Counted from the stretch's first letter, positions 33,577-41,530 are shown. The stretch is 49,536 nt of DNA from an uncultured Eubacteriales bacterium (GCA_910586105.1 CAJUGU010000008.1:1-49536), one strand, 5' to 3'. Translations and numbers: made by a program. Notes: generated by a model not told the origin, from the sequence alone.

Positions 33577-35148
33577 TTGAAAAAGCAAAAGAGTTTTGTG
33601 CAGGGCGCGGCGGTGCTGATCGCCGCGAATATCATGGTCAAGGTGATCGGCGCGGTGTTCCGCATCCCGCTCGACCAGCTGCTGGGCAAATCGGGGATGG
33701 GGCTGTTCAACGTCGCCTACGTGCTGTATACGACCATGCTGGTGATCTCGACGGCGGGCCTGCCGGTGGCCGTCTCCAAAATGGTTTCGGAATCGGCCTC
33801 GCTGGGCCGCGCGCGGGAGGCCCGCCGGATCGCATTGGCCGCGGGGCTGGCGTTCCCGGCGGTCGGCGCCGTGTTTTCCGCAGTCCTGTATGGGAGCGCG
33901 GAACCGCTCAGCGCGCTGGTCGGCAATCAGGCGGCGGCGCCCGCGGTGCGGGCGATCGCGCCGTCGGTGTTCTGCGTCGCCTTGATCTCGGTCGTGCGCG
34001 GCTATTTTCAGGGGCTGAACGATATGGCGCCGACGGCGCTTTCCCAACTGATCGAAGCGCTGGGAAAGCTGCTGCTGGGCTACGGGCTGGCGCAGTCCGC
34101 GAGCCGCCGGGGGCTGCCGCTCGGACAGTGCGCGGCGGCGGCGGTCACCGGTGTGACGATCGGCGAAGCCGCCAGCGCGGCATACCTGCTTGCGCGCGTC
34201 TGCCTGCACCGGCGCAGGCGGGAGACCGCGCTCAATGATTATGCGCGCCCCTGCGGCATGCTCTTGCGCGAGCTGCTTGCGGTCGCGGTGCCTGTGACCG
34301 TCGGCAGTTCGGTGATGAGCCTGACCAACCTACTCGACGTGGCGCTGGTGATGAACCGGCTCCAGGACGCGGGCTGGACGGCGGAACAGGCGAACGCGCT
34401 TTATGGGGCGTATTCCAACCGTGCGATCACGATGTTCAACCTGCCGCAGACGGTGATCCTCGGTCTGTCGGTCAGCGTGCTGCCAGTGCTTTCCGGCGCA
34501 GTCGCGCGGCAGAATTTCACACAGCTGTCGCGCACGCTGGGCGCGGCGGTGCGGCTGACGCTGCTGCTGGCGCTGCCCGCAGGCATGGGCTATCTGACGC
34601 TCGGCGAACCGATCGTCGACCTGCTGTTCGGGGCGGATTCGGTTTCGGCGGGGGAGTTTTTGCGTATTTTAGGGCTTGCGGTGCCGCTGCTGGCGATGGT
34701 CTCGCTGACGAATGCGGTGCTTCAGGCGTTCGGCAAGCCGTTCGCCCCGGTCAAAAACATGCTGCTGGGCGGTGCGGTCAAGCTGGCGGGCAATCATTTC
34801 CTGATCGGCGCGTTGGGCATTTACGGTGCGCCAGTCTCGACTGTGCTCTGCTATGCGGTGATCGCCGCAGGCAATCTGCGGGCGGTGCGCGGCAGGACGG
34901 CGGCGCTCCCACCGCTGCGGGAAGCGCTGCTGCCGCCGCTGCTGGCTTCCGCCGGGATGGGGGCCTGCGCCTGGTTCCTGTATCGGGGCTTTGCGCCGGT
35001 ACTGGGCAGCGGCGCGGCGGTCGCGCTGGCGATCGGGGCGGCGGTCGTGATCTATACGGGCCTGCTGCGCCTGCTGGGCGCGATGCGGCGGGAGGATGTT
35101 TTGCTGATGCCCTGCGGGGATCGGCTTTGCTTGTTGCTGCGGCTTTGA
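33577..35148 (+). CDS. SpoVB/YabM-like polysaccharide flippase
   Basis: 523-aa integral membrane protein of the MOP/MVF superfamily, with about 14 hydrophobic helices. The start KSFVQGAAVLIAANIMVKVI followed by GAVFRIPLDQLLGKSGMGLF is typical of the SpoVB and YabM proteins that flip lipid-linked cell-wall or spore-cortex precursors. It occupies the yabM position directly ahead of mazG in a Bacillus-like yabM-yabN-yabO-yabP-yabQ-divIC-yabR order. The TTG start at 33577 follows GCGGAGGA. Its substrate could be lipid II or another glycan. Confidence 0.88.
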   Translation: MKKQKSFVQGAAVLIAANIMVKVIGAVFRIPLDQLLGKSGMGLFNVAYVLYTTMLVISTAGLPVAVSKMVSESASLGRAREARRIALAAGLAFPAVGAVFSAVLYGSAEPLSALVGNQAAAPAVRAIAPSVFCVALISVVRGYFQGLNDMAPTALSQLIEALGKLLLGYGLAQSASRRGLPLGQCAAAAVTGVTIGEAASAAYLLARVCLHRRRRETALNDYARPCGMLLRELLAVAVPVTVGSSVMSLTNLLDVALVMNRLQDAGWTAEQANALYGAYSNRAITMFNLPQTVILGLSVSVLPVLSGAVARQNFTQLSRTLGAAVRLTLLLALPAGMGYLTLGEPIVDLLFGADSVSAGEFLRILGLAVPLLAMVSLTNAVLQAFGKPFAPVKNMLLGGAVKLAGNHFLIGALGIYGAPVSTVLCYAVIAAGNLRAVRGRTAALPPLREALLPPLLASAGMGACAWFLYRGFAPVLGSGAAVALAIGAAVVIYTGLLRLLGAMRREDVLLMPCGDRLCLLLRL

Positions 35149-35218
35149 ACGGCAGCCCACAGCAAGCGCTTTTCCGGTCCCGCAAAGGGCGGGGCCGATC
35201 GGACAAGAAGGAGACAAA

Positions 35219-35995
35219 ATGGATTTTGTGCAAAAGGAGCGGTATGGTTTTGAAGACCTGCTTCAGATCATGAAGATCCTGCGCGCGCCGGACGGCTGCA
35301 TGTGGGACCGGGAGCAGGACCATCATTCCATCCGCCGGAATTTTATCGAGGAAACCTATGAGGCGGTCGAAGCGATCGACAACGAAGACAGTGAGCTTTT
35401 AAAAGAAGAGCTGGGGGACGTGCTGCTGCAAGTCGTTTTCCATGCCGAGATCGAAAGCGAAAAGGGCGTCTTTGATATACAGGATGTCGCGGACGGGGTC
35501 TGCAAAAAGCTGATCTACCGGCACCCGCATATTTTTGGGGATACTCGGGTCTCATCCACGGGTGAGATCTTGGATAATTGGGACAATTTGAAGAAGACCG
35601 AAAAGCACCAGCAGTCGGCTGCGGATACGCTGGACAGCGTGGCGCGCAGCCTGCCGGGGCTGATCCGCGCCGACAAGGTGCTCGCCAAGGCGGCGAAAGC
35701 CGGGTTCGATTGGGACAGCGTCGACGGCGCGCTTGCCAAGGTGCGCGAAGAACTTGGCGAGTTGGAGGACGCGATCCGCTGCCAGACCAATTCGGTGGAG
35801 GAGCTTGGCGACCTGCTGTTTGCCGCCGCTGGGATCGCCCGCTTTCTGAACTGCGATCCGGAAGCCGCGGTCGGGCAGAGCTGTGAAAAATTCATCACGC
35901 GGTTCCGCCGGGTCGAGGAGTCCGCAGCGGGCAGGCCGCTCGGCGAGCTGACGCTGGACGAGCTGGTCGCGCTCTGGAAGAAGGCAAAACAATAA
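35219..35995 (+). CDS. mazG: Nucleoside triphosphate pyrophosphohydrolase MazG
   Basis: All-alpha house-cleaning NTPase of 258 aa that converts NTPs to NMPs plus pyrophosphate. Two MazG modules are visible: NFIEETYEAVEAID with EELGDVLLQVVFHAEI (41-78), and a second with EELGELEDAIR and EELGDLLFAAAG. Bacillus YabN fuses this domain to a tetrapyrrole methylase; here the methylase half is absent, giving the stand-alone form. AAGGAGAC precedes the ATG. It follows the flippase by 70 bp. Confidence 0.94.
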   Translation: MDFVQKERYGFEDLLQIMKILRAPDGCMWDREQDHHSIRRNFIEETYEAVEAIDNEDSELLKEELGDVLLQVVFHAEIESEKGVFDIQDVADGVCKKLIYRHPHIFGDTRVSSTGEILDNWDNLKKTEKHQQSAADTLDSVARSLPGLIRADKVLAKAAKAGFDWDSVDGALAKVREELGELEDAIRCQTNSVEELGDLLFAAAGIARFLNCDPEAAVGQSCEKFITRFRRVEESAAGRPLGELTLDELVALWKKAKQ

Positions 35996-36208
35996 AAAAG
36001 CGCGGGCTCGATCCACGCGCGCGGCTGTGTTTCGCAAAAAAACTTTGCGATTCGTTTGAATGGCTGCGGTTTTTGTGCGCGGCCGGGGAAGGGGCGTCCC
36101 GTCCTTCCGCGCGCGTCGATCGGGCCAGCCAGCCCTTGCCGCGGACGGCTCCTGTTTTTAGGGACGGAGCCCTGCGGGAAAATACCCTGTTTTGGAGGAC
36201 CATTTATC

Positions 36209-36496
36209 ATGAAGAAAGCAGATTTCATCGCCCTTGTGGCGGAGAAGGCCGAGATCAGCAAAAAGGACGCGGATACCGCAGTCGACGCTGTATTTTCGGC
36301 GATTGAGGAAATATTGGCGGAAGGGGACAAGCTGTCCCTGCCCGGATTCGGGACCTTTGAGGTGCGCGAGCGCGCCGCCCGTATGGGGCATAATATCCGT
36401 ACCGGCGAGCCAACCGAGATCCCGGCCTGCAAGGTGCCCGCGTTCAAGCCGAACGCCCAGCTGAAAGGCAAGGTGAACGGCGATGCGGCTGGATAA
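36209..36496 (+). CDS. hup: HU family DNA-binding protein
   Basis: 95-aa histone-like protein that bends DNA and compacts the nucleoid as a dimer. It shows the standard MKKADFIALVAEKAEISKKD start, GFGTFEVRERAAR and a beta-arm ending FKPNAQLKGKVNG. GGAGGA lies 9 nt before the ATG. An in-frame extension upstream to 36056 is not protein-like and is rejected. Its 3' end overlaps hslR by 14 bp, so the two are coupled. HU directly ahead of the S4 gene is common in Clostridia and Bacilli. The 213 bp upstream (35996-36208) hold no recognised gene. Confidence 0.95.
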   Translation: MKKADFIALVAEKAEISKKDADTAVDAVFSAIEEILAEGDKLSLPGFGTFEVRERAARMGHNIRTGEPTEIPACKVPAFKPNAQLKGKVNGDAAG

Positions 36497-36722
36497 GTTT
36501 TTGAAGGTCTCGCGTCTCATCAAGCGCCGCACCGTGGCGAACGACGCCTGCGACGCCGCGCGTATCTCTGTGAACGGGAAGCCCGCCAAGGCGTCCTATC
36601 AAGTGAAGATCGGGGATATCATTGAGATCGCCTTCGGCCAGCGCACGATGCGCGTCGAAGTGCTCGAGGTCGCCGACCATGTGCTGAAAAACGACGCCTC
36701 CGGCCTCTATCGGGAGGTATAA
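36483..36722 (+). CDS. hslR: S4-domain RNA-binding protein HslR/RqcP (YabO)
   Basis: 79-aa single S4 domain (MRLDKFLKVSRLIKRRTVAND, later ARISVNGKPAKASYQVKIGD). RqcP/YabO binds stalled 50S subunits and helps RqcH add alanine tails in ribosome-associated quality control. It overlaps hup by 14 bp and is followed by a leader hairpin and yabP, matching the Bacillus yabO-yabP order. The protein is the usual length with nothing odd. Confidence 0.93.
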   Translation: MRLDKFLKVSRLIKRRTVANDACDAARISVNGKPAKASYQVKIGDIIEIAFGQRTMRVEVLEVADHVLKNDASGLYREV

Positions 36723-36816
36723 CGGTCCCGGAACGGCGGCGGTCCTGCGCGGCTGCGCCCGGACGGGCGCCTGCAAAAATATCCACGGCGACCGCTATTC
36801 CCGCGGATGCGGTTCT

Positions 36817-36863
36817 AAAAGCCTCCGCCGGCTCATAAGATATGAGTCAGCGGAGGCTTTTTG
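36817..36863 (+). terminator. Terminator between hslR and yabP
   Basis: AAAAGCCTCCGC...GCGGAGGCTTTTT with an inner GCTCATA/TATGAGT stem, immediately before the yabP ribosome binding site. Symmetric, so it may act in both directions. It could partly insulate the sporulation genes from hup-hslR. Confidence 0.85.
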
Positions 36864-36885
36864 GGATCGCGAAGGAGGATGTAAA

Positions 36886-37161
36886 ATGGCGATGGAAGAA
36901 AGGGTAGAACAGCACTCGCTCATCTTGAAGGGACGCGGCAAACTGAGCGTTTCCGGGGTCGTCGACGTGCAGAATTTTGATGAAACGCTCGTCAGCATGG
37001 AAACGACGCTGGGGCTGCTGCTGGTGCGCGGCAACGGGCTCCACATCGAGCGGCTCAGCCTGGAGGGCGGCGAATTGGAGCTGGAAGGCGAGATCGATTC
37101 GATGGAATACGAAGAGAACGGGCAAAGCCGCGGCGGCCTGTTCTCCCGCATCTTCGGGTGA
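36886..37161 (+). CDS. yabP: Sporulation protein YabP
   Basis: 91-aa protein of the YabP/YqfC family: MEERVEQHSLILKGRGKLSV, then GVVDVQNFDETLVSMETTLGLLLVRGNGLHI. YabP is made in the mother cell (sigma-E regulon in Bacillus) and acts with YabQ in spore cortex formation. GAAGGAGGA precedes the ATG by 7 nt. yabQ starts 10 bp downstream. The hairpin upstream separates it from hup-hslR; a sigma-E promoter was not convincingly identified. Confidence 0.92.
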   Translation: MAMEERVEQHSLILKGRGKLSVSGVVDVQNFDETLVSMETTLGLLLVRGNGLHIERLSLEGGELELEGEIDSMEYEENGQSRGGLFSRIFG

Positions 37162-37170
37162 GGGGACGAT

Positions 37171-37629
37171 ATGTATATTTCGATCGCGGATCAAACCGTC
37201 GTCTTCCTGAGGTCCATCCTGTTCGGCGCGGCGGTCGGGGCGTATTACGACCTGCTGCGGGCGCTGCGCAGGGAAAAGCGGCTCCGCCTGCTGCCGGTCG
37301 CGCTGCTGGACGGGATCTTTTGGCTGACGGCCATCGTCGCGTTCGCGCTGTTCGTGCTGCTGGCGGCGGACGGCGACGGGCGCTCTTATGTGCTGATTGG
37401 GCTGGCGGGCGGGGCGGCGCTGTATTTCCTGACGCTCAGCCCCGCCGTGCTGTCCCTGTTCCGGCTGGCGCTTTCCGCTTTGCTGGCGGCGGCGGGCTGG
37501 GCGCTGCGGATCGTGTCAATCCCCATAACGCTGCTGCGGCGGCTTTGCCGCTCAAAGGCCGCGAAAAAAATAATTCACGGGATCCGCATGAAAAACTTCA
37601 AAAAAAGGCTTCCCTTTTTGCGGGATTAG
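37171..37629 (+). CDS. yabQ: Spore cortex biosynthesis protein YabQ
   Basis: 152-aa membrane protein with four likely helices (about 8-26, 44-64, 69-90 and 94-122) and a basic C-terminal tail. The beginning MYISIADQTVVFLRSILFGA with GAYYDLLRALRR matches the YabQ family, needed for cortex assembly in the outer forespore membrane. Coupled to yabP upstream; divIC follows after about 70 bp. Confidence 0.9.
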   Translation: MYISIADQTVVFLRSILFGAAVGAYYDLLRALRREKRLRLLPVALLDGIFWLTAIVAFALFVLLAADGDGRSYVLIGLAGGAALYFLTLSPAVLSLFRLALSALLAAAGWALRIVSIPITLLRRLCRSKAAKKIIHGIRMKNFKKRLPFLRD

Positions 37630-37697
37630 GTATAAAATAGAAGCGTGAAACGGTGGGCAGACAGAAACCGGCAGATCGAAGGAAAGAGGTGCTGTAC

Positions 37698-37979
37698 TTG
37701 AGAAGGAAACGTCGGACTTCGGTCGTGGTAAAAGCAGCGCTGTTCTGCTTTGCGCTTTATGCCACGGTCACGCTGGTCCAGCTTCAGCTGGACATCAACC
37801 GGAAGAACAACGAGCTGGAAGAGATCAACCATGAGATCGAAGCGGTGGAGCAGGAAAACGCCGCGCTCCGCGAATCCCTGGAGTTGGGGACGACAGACGC
37901 GTATATCGCCTCGGTCGCGCGCGACAATGGTTACGCGGTCTCGGGCGAACGGGTCATGATCGATACCTCCAGCAAGTGA
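37698..37979 (+). CDS. divIC: Septum formation initiator DivIC/FtsB
   Basis: 93-aa bitopic division protein: a short basic cytoplasmic N-terminus (LRRKRRTSVVVK), one membrane helix (about 11-27), then an extracytoplasmic coiled coil (NRKNNELEEINHEIEAVEQE) and a small terminal domain YIASVARDNGYA. It pairs with FtsL and DivIB at the septum. A TTG at 37698 with GAAAGAGG 8 nt upstream is preferred over a GTG at 37653. Its place after yabQ and before the S1 gene matches Bacillus. Confidence 0.88.
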   Translation: MRRKRRTSVVVKAALFCFALYATVTLVQLQLDINRKNNELEEINHEIEAVEQENAALRESLELGTTDAYIASVARDNGYAVSGERVMIDTSSK

Positions 37980-38178
37980 CGGTGCGCCGGCGCGGGAACG
38001 CGCCAAGGCCTGTTCCGGCCGGGAGGGACACGCCGGACGGCGTTCCGTACCGCAGCCGAACAGGCTTCGAGGAAGGAAATTGACAACTCAGGGACGGCCC
38101 GGCGGCGCAGCCGACGCGTCCCGCGCCGTTGGAGGAGCCCTTCCAATCAGATAAGAAATGACGGAGAGTACAAAAAGT

Positions 38179-38598
38179 ATGGAACTGGCAGTTGGAGCAG
38201 TTTTGGAGGGGAAGGTAACAGGCATTACCAAATTCGGCGCGTTTGTTTCCCTGCCCGAGGGACGGTCGGGGATGGTACACATTTCGGAAGTCGCGAATTC
38301 CTACGTCAACGACATCAAGGATTTTCTCAGCGACGGGCAGCAGGTCAAGGTCAAGATCATCAACATTGATAAGGAAGGGCGGATCAACCTTTCCATCAAA
38401 AAGGCGGAACAGCGTCCGGCGCCGCCGGTCCATCGGGAACGGCGCGCCCCGCGCCCGCCCCGGGAGATTCGGCCAAAGGATCCTTCTTCTATGACCTTTG
38501 AAGATAAGCTCAAGGTCTTTATGCAGGACAGCGAGAGCCGCATGGCGGATATCCGGCACAATACCGACCGCAAAAGCGGTTCCCGGCGGCGAAAATGA
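38179..38598 (+). CDS. S1 RNA-binding domain protein (YabR-like)
   Basis: 139-aa protein with one S1 OB-fold at the N-terminus (VLEGKVTGITKFGAFVSLPE, GMVHISEVANSYV, VKVKIINIDKEGRINLSIK, residues about 8-75). An Arg/Pro-rich linker and a short helix follow. It is the yabR counterpart of Bacillus, a general-stress and translation-associated protein of uncertain role. The ATG at 38179 has GGAGAG 10 nt upstream; the ATG 21 bp earlier has no ribosome binding site. It ends at a strong terminator, closing the cluster. Confidence 0.88.
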   Translation: MELAVGAVLEGKVTGITKFGAFVSLPEGRSGMVHISEVANSYVNDIKDFLSDGQQVKVKIINIDKEGRINLSIKKAEQRPAPPVHRERRAPRPPREIRPKDPSSMTFEDKLKVFMQDSESRMADIRHNTDRKSGSRRRK

Positions 38599-38606
38599 AC
38601 CCATGG

Positions 38607-38636
38607 AAAACCGAGGTCGCCCGCCTCGGTTTTTTT
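38607..38636 (+). terminator. Terminator after the S1-domain gene
   Basis: CCGAGG (38611-38616) pairs with CCTCGG (38624-38629), preceded by As and followed by seven Ts. Confidence 0.85.
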
Positions 38637-38670
38637 CTGGGCCGGCGCGGCGCACGGCCTGCGAGACGGT

Positions 38671-38701
38671 AAAAAAACGCGTTCCCCAGAATGGGGAACG
38701 C
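38671..38701 (-). terminator. Terminator of the candidate sRNA
   Basis: Perfect 9-bp stem (38679-38687 with 38693-38701), 5-nt loop, then seven Ts on the minus strand (38671-38677). Confidence 0.8.
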
Positions 38702-38761
38702 TAACTATAAAGGATTGTGGGGATAAAGATATGAACGGTGCATGGTGAGTTCCCTCACCAT
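38671..38761 (-). ncRNA. Candidate small RNA with its own promoter and terminator
   Basis: A minus-strand transcript of about 90 nt is predicted. It starts at 38759-38761 below a strong promoter, folds a 5' hairpin (ATGGTGAG with CTCACCAT, 38742-38749 with 38754-38761), has an open pyrimidine-rich middle (38702-38741), and ends at a GCGTTCCCC/GGGGAACGC terminator (38679-38701) with seven Ts. A leaderless 18-codon ORF (38705-38761, MVRELTMHRSYLYPHNPL) fits exactly between start and terminator, so a micropeptide mRNA is the alternative. No known RNA family was recognised. Confidence 0.6.
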
Positions 38762-38765
38762 TTGC

Positions 38766-38794
38766 ATCATACCATATGTTGGTAAAAATGTCAA
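38766..38794 (-). promoter_or_regulatory. Promoter of the candidate sRNA
   Basis: Minus-strand perfect TTGACA (38789-38794), a 17-bp spacer and TATGAT (38766-38771): 6/6 and 5/6 consensus, one of the best promoters in the window. Confidence 0.8.
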
Positions 38795-38824
38795 TCACGG
38801 AAACCGGCAAAATGAGGAAAATTT

Positions 38825-39994
38825 ATGGAACAAATTTTGATAAAAAACGCGCGGATCCTCACAATGGAGGAGAAGACGGTCGAAAACGGATGGATTTTGA
38901 CGAAAAATGGAAAGATCGTTTCGGTCGAGCCGTCGGAACGGCCGCTCCCTGCGGCGGAGGAATGCATTGATGCGGAAGGCGGCTGGCTGCTGCCGGGGCT
39001 GATCGACGCGCATTCCCACATCGGGCTTTATGAAGATTCGCTCGGCTTCGAGGGCGCCGACGGCAACGAGGACACCGACCCCGCGACCCCGCAGCTGCGC
39101 GCGCTCGACGGCGTCAATCCGATGGACGCCGCTTTTCGGGAGGCCGCCGAAGCCGGGGTCACGACCGTGCTGGTCAGCCCCGGCAGCGCCAATCCGATCG
39201 GCGGGCAGATCGTCGCGATGAAAACGGCCGGCCGGCGGGTCGACGATATGGCGATCCGTGCGCCGGCGGCGATGAAATTTGCGCTCGGCGAGAACCCGAA
39301 GGGCGTCTATCACGATAAGGATGAAACGCCGGTCACCCGGATGGCGACGGCGGCGATCATACGGGAAGCGCTGTTCCAGGCGCAGGAATACCGTACCCGA
39401 AAGGAAAAAGCGGCGGTCGATCCCGACGCCGACGAGCCGGATTTTGATATGAAGAACGAAGCGCTGCTGCCGGTGCTGCGCGGGGAGATCGCCGCGCATT
39501 TCCACGCCCATCGGGACGACGATATTTTCACGGCGCTGCGGATCTGCAACGAATTCAACCTCAAACCGGTGATCGTACACGGGACGGCGGGGCATCTGAT
39601 TGCGGATCATCTGGCGGCGGACGGGGTCCCGGTGATCAGCGGCCCCTTTATGACCGACCGCTCCAAGCCGGAGCTCAAGCACCTGACCGACCGCGCCCCC
39701 GGCCTGTTGGCGCAGGGCGGGGTCTTGACTGCGATCACGGTCGACCATCCGGAATTCCCGCTGCGCCTGCTGATGGAGGCGGCGCGCCTTGCGGTCAGGG
39801 CGGGCCTGCCGGAGGAAGAAGCGCTCCGGGCCGTGACCATCAATGCGGCGCGCATCGCGGAGATCGACGCGCGCGTCGGTTCGCTGGCAGCGGGGAAGGA
39901 TGCCGACTGCGTGTTGTATTCCGGCAACCCATTCGATTATAAAACCGTCGTAAAAGCGGTGTTGTGTAACGGAAACGTGATATACAGGAGGTAA
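38825..39994 (+). CDS. Metal-dependent amidohydrolase
   Basis: 389-aa cytosolic hydrolase of the amidohydrolase superfamily (imidazolonepropionase/dipeptidase-like). It has the N-terminal beta-sandwich (ILIKNARILTMEEKTVENGW), the metal motif DAHSHIG, later HFHAHR, VHGTAGH and a terminal catalytic-Asp region TVDHPEFPLR, ending with the second half of the sandwich AAGKDADCVLYSGNPFD. The His ligands are intact, so an active enzyme is likely; the substrate is unknown. GAGG lies upstream of the ATG. Its stop overlaps the ribosome binding site of the fumarase gene, so the two are coupled. Confidence 0.88.
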   Translation: MEQILIKNARILTMEEKTVENGWILTKNGKIVSVEPSERPLPAAEECIDAEGGWLLPGLIDAHSHIGLYEDSLGFEGADGNEDTDPATPQLRALDGVNPMDAAFREAAEAGVTTVLVSPGSANPIGGQIVAMKTAGRRVDDMAIRAPAAMKFALGENPKGVYHDKDETPVTRMATAAIIREALFQAQEYRTRKEKAAVDPDADEPDFDMKNEALLPVLRGEIAAHFHAHRDDDIFTALRICNEFNLKPVIVHGTAGHLIADHLAADGVPVISGPFMTDRSKPELKHLTDRAPGLLAQGGVLTAITVDHPEFPLRLLMEAARLAVRAGLPEEEALRAVTINAARIAEIDARVGSLAAGKDADCVLYSGNPFDYKTVVKAVLCNGNVIYRR

Positions 39995-39996
39995 AA

Positions 39997-40839
39997 ATGA
40001 GGGAGATACAGGTATCGGAAATCACGGCGCTGGTGCGGAAGCTGTGCATCGACGCCAACTATTATCTGCCGGCGGACATCCGGCAGGCGTTCGTGGACGG
40101 CAAAGCGCGGGAAGGCTCGCCGCTTGGCCGCGAGATCTTCGACCAGATGCTGGAGAACTGCGATCTGGCGCGAAAGAACGATGTACCGGTGTGCCAGGAT
40201 ACCGGTATGGCGGTCATTTTTGCAGAGATCGGACAGGAGGCGCATCTTGTCGGAGGCGATTTTGAGGCTGCTGTGCAGGAGGGCGTCCGGCAGGGCTACC
40301 TAGAAGGGTATCTGCGTTGCTCGGTCGTCGGCGACCCGCTGCGCCGGGTGAATACCGGCGACAACACCCCCGGGATCCTGTATACCCGGATCGTTCCGGG
40401 CGAAAACGTGCATATCACGGTTGCGCCGAAGGGGTTTGGCAGCGAAAATATGAGCGCGATGCAGATGTTTACGCCCGCCGCCACTACAGAACAGATCGTT
40501 GACTTTGTCGCCGAGACCTGCATTCATGCAGGCTCGAACCCCTGCCCGCCGATCGTGATCGGCGTTGGGCTGGGCGGCACTTCCGATCGCGCAGCCTATC
40601 TGGCAAAGCGCGCGTTGCTGCGTCCGGTGGGGGAGCGGAACCCCGACCCGCTGTATGCCGGGATGGAACAGGCGATCCTGGAAAAAGTGAACGCTTCCGG
40701 CGTCGGCCCGCAGGGCCTTGGCGGCACGGTGACGGCCCTTTCCTGCGCGGTCGAACCGTTCGCGACGCACATTGCAGGGCTGCCCTGCGTGGTAAATATT
40801 GGGTGCCATGTCACCCGGCATGCGGAAGGCGAAATTTGA
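39997..40839 (+). CDS. Class I fumarate hydratase alpha subunit (FumA/TtdA N-type)
   Basis: 280-aa alpha subunit of an oxygen-sensitive [4Fe-4S] fumarase or tartrate dehydratase. Signature segments are VPVCQDTGMAVIF, GDNTPGILYTRIVPG, APKGFGSENMSAMQMF, GVGLGGTSDRAAYLAK and NIGCHVTRHAEGEI; the three cluster cysteines appear to be in VCQDTG, the CPP segment and NIGC. It normally needs a beta subunit encoded just downstream; here the next gene is hpf. ACAGGAGG precedes the ATG. Coupled to the amidohydrolase. Confidence 0.9.
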   Translation: MREIQVSEITALVRKLCIDANYYLPADIRQAFVDGKAREGSPLGREIFDQMLENCDLARKNDVPVCQDTGMAVIFAEIGQEAHLVGGDFEAAVQEGVRQGYLEGYLRCSVVGDPLRRVNTGDNTPGILYTRIVPGENVHITVAPKGFGSENMSAMQMFTPAATTEQIVDFVAETCIHAGSNPCPPIVIGVGLGGTSDRAAYLAKRALLRPVGERNPDPLYAGMEQAILEKVNASGVGPQGLGGTVTALSCAVEPFATHIAGLPCVVNIGCHVTRHAEGEI

Positions 40840-40940
40840 AGAAATAGTTTGTATCCGCGAGAAAAAATCTGTGCGGAAGAGGAGATCGCCGATAATGGCG
40901 AAAAACGGGACTTACATAACGAGCAAAATTCCGCGGGATG

Positions 40941-40949
40941 TGCTATACT
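40941..40949 (+). promoter_or_regulatory. Extended -10 promoter of hpf
   Basis: TG-C-TATACT (40941-40949), an extended -10 element without a good -35 box, about 57 bp before the hpf start. Little else is recognised in the 166-bp gap. Confidence 0.5.
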
Positions 40950-41005
40950 GGATTTAGCAAATTCCACAAACGTAATGGGAAATCTTCCCGATAGGAGATG
41001 ATGTT

Positions 41006-41530
41006 ATGAAGTTCACCATCGTCGAGAGGAAAGCAAAAATTTCCGAAGACCTCAGGTCTTATGCGACCAAGAAAGTGCAGAAGCTCGACCGTTATTTCCC
41101 GGATGATTCCGACGCAACGCTGACTTTTGCCGAGCTGAAGGGAAAGCAGACCGTCGAGGTCACGATCAAGCGCGGCGGTATGATATACCGCGCGGAGGAA
41201 ACGACCTCTGATATGTACGGCTCGATCGACGGCGCGGTGTCGAAGCTGGAACGCCAGATCCGCAAACATAAAACCCGGCTGGAAAAAAGGCTGCGTGAGG
41301 GCGCGTTTGAAAAAGCCGCTTCGCAGTCGGCTGAGCTGGAAGCCGATGGTCTCGATGTGACCCGCCACAAAAAATTTGTGGTCAAGCCCATGTCCGTCGA
41401 AGAAGCCATGCTCCAAATGGAGCTGCTGGGGCATCAGTTCTTTTTCTTCCGGAATGCGGATAACGATAACGTTCACGCGGTGGTCTACAAACGCGCCAAC
41501 GGCGGCTTTGGCCTGATCGAAAGTGAATGA
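41006..41530 (+). CDS. hpf: Long-form ribosome hibernation promoting factor
   Basis: 174-aa protein. The N-terminal S30AE/YfiA domain (1-100; KISEDLRSYATKKVQKLDRYF, then VEVTIKRGGMIYRAEETTSDMYGSID) is joined by a linker to the C-terminal dimerisation domain (about 115-174; KKFVVKPMSVEEAMLQMELLGH, VVYKRANGGFGLIE). The long form dimerises two 70S ribosomes into 100S particles in stationary phase or stress. AGGAGATG precedes the ATG. In many Firmicutes ppGpp and sigma factors induce it; a rel gene is elsewhere in the window. Confidence 0.95.
   Translation: MKFTIVERKAKISEDLRSYATKKVQKLDRYFPDDSDATLTFAELKGKQTVEVTIKRGGMIYRAEETTSDMYGSIDGAVSKLERQIRKHKTRLEKRLREGAFEKAASQSAELEADGLDVTRHKKFVVKPMSVEEAMLQMELLGHQFFFFRNADNDNVHAVVYKRANGGFGLIESE

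Noticed and set aside
36056..36208. N-terminal extension of the HU protein
   Set aside because: The translation is low quality and the canonical HU start MKKADFI with GGAGGA upstream is at 36209.
38671..38701. Terminator acting for the upstream S1-domain gene on the plus strand
   Set aside because: The T-run is on the minus-strand side only, and the S1 gene already has its own terminator at 38607-38636.
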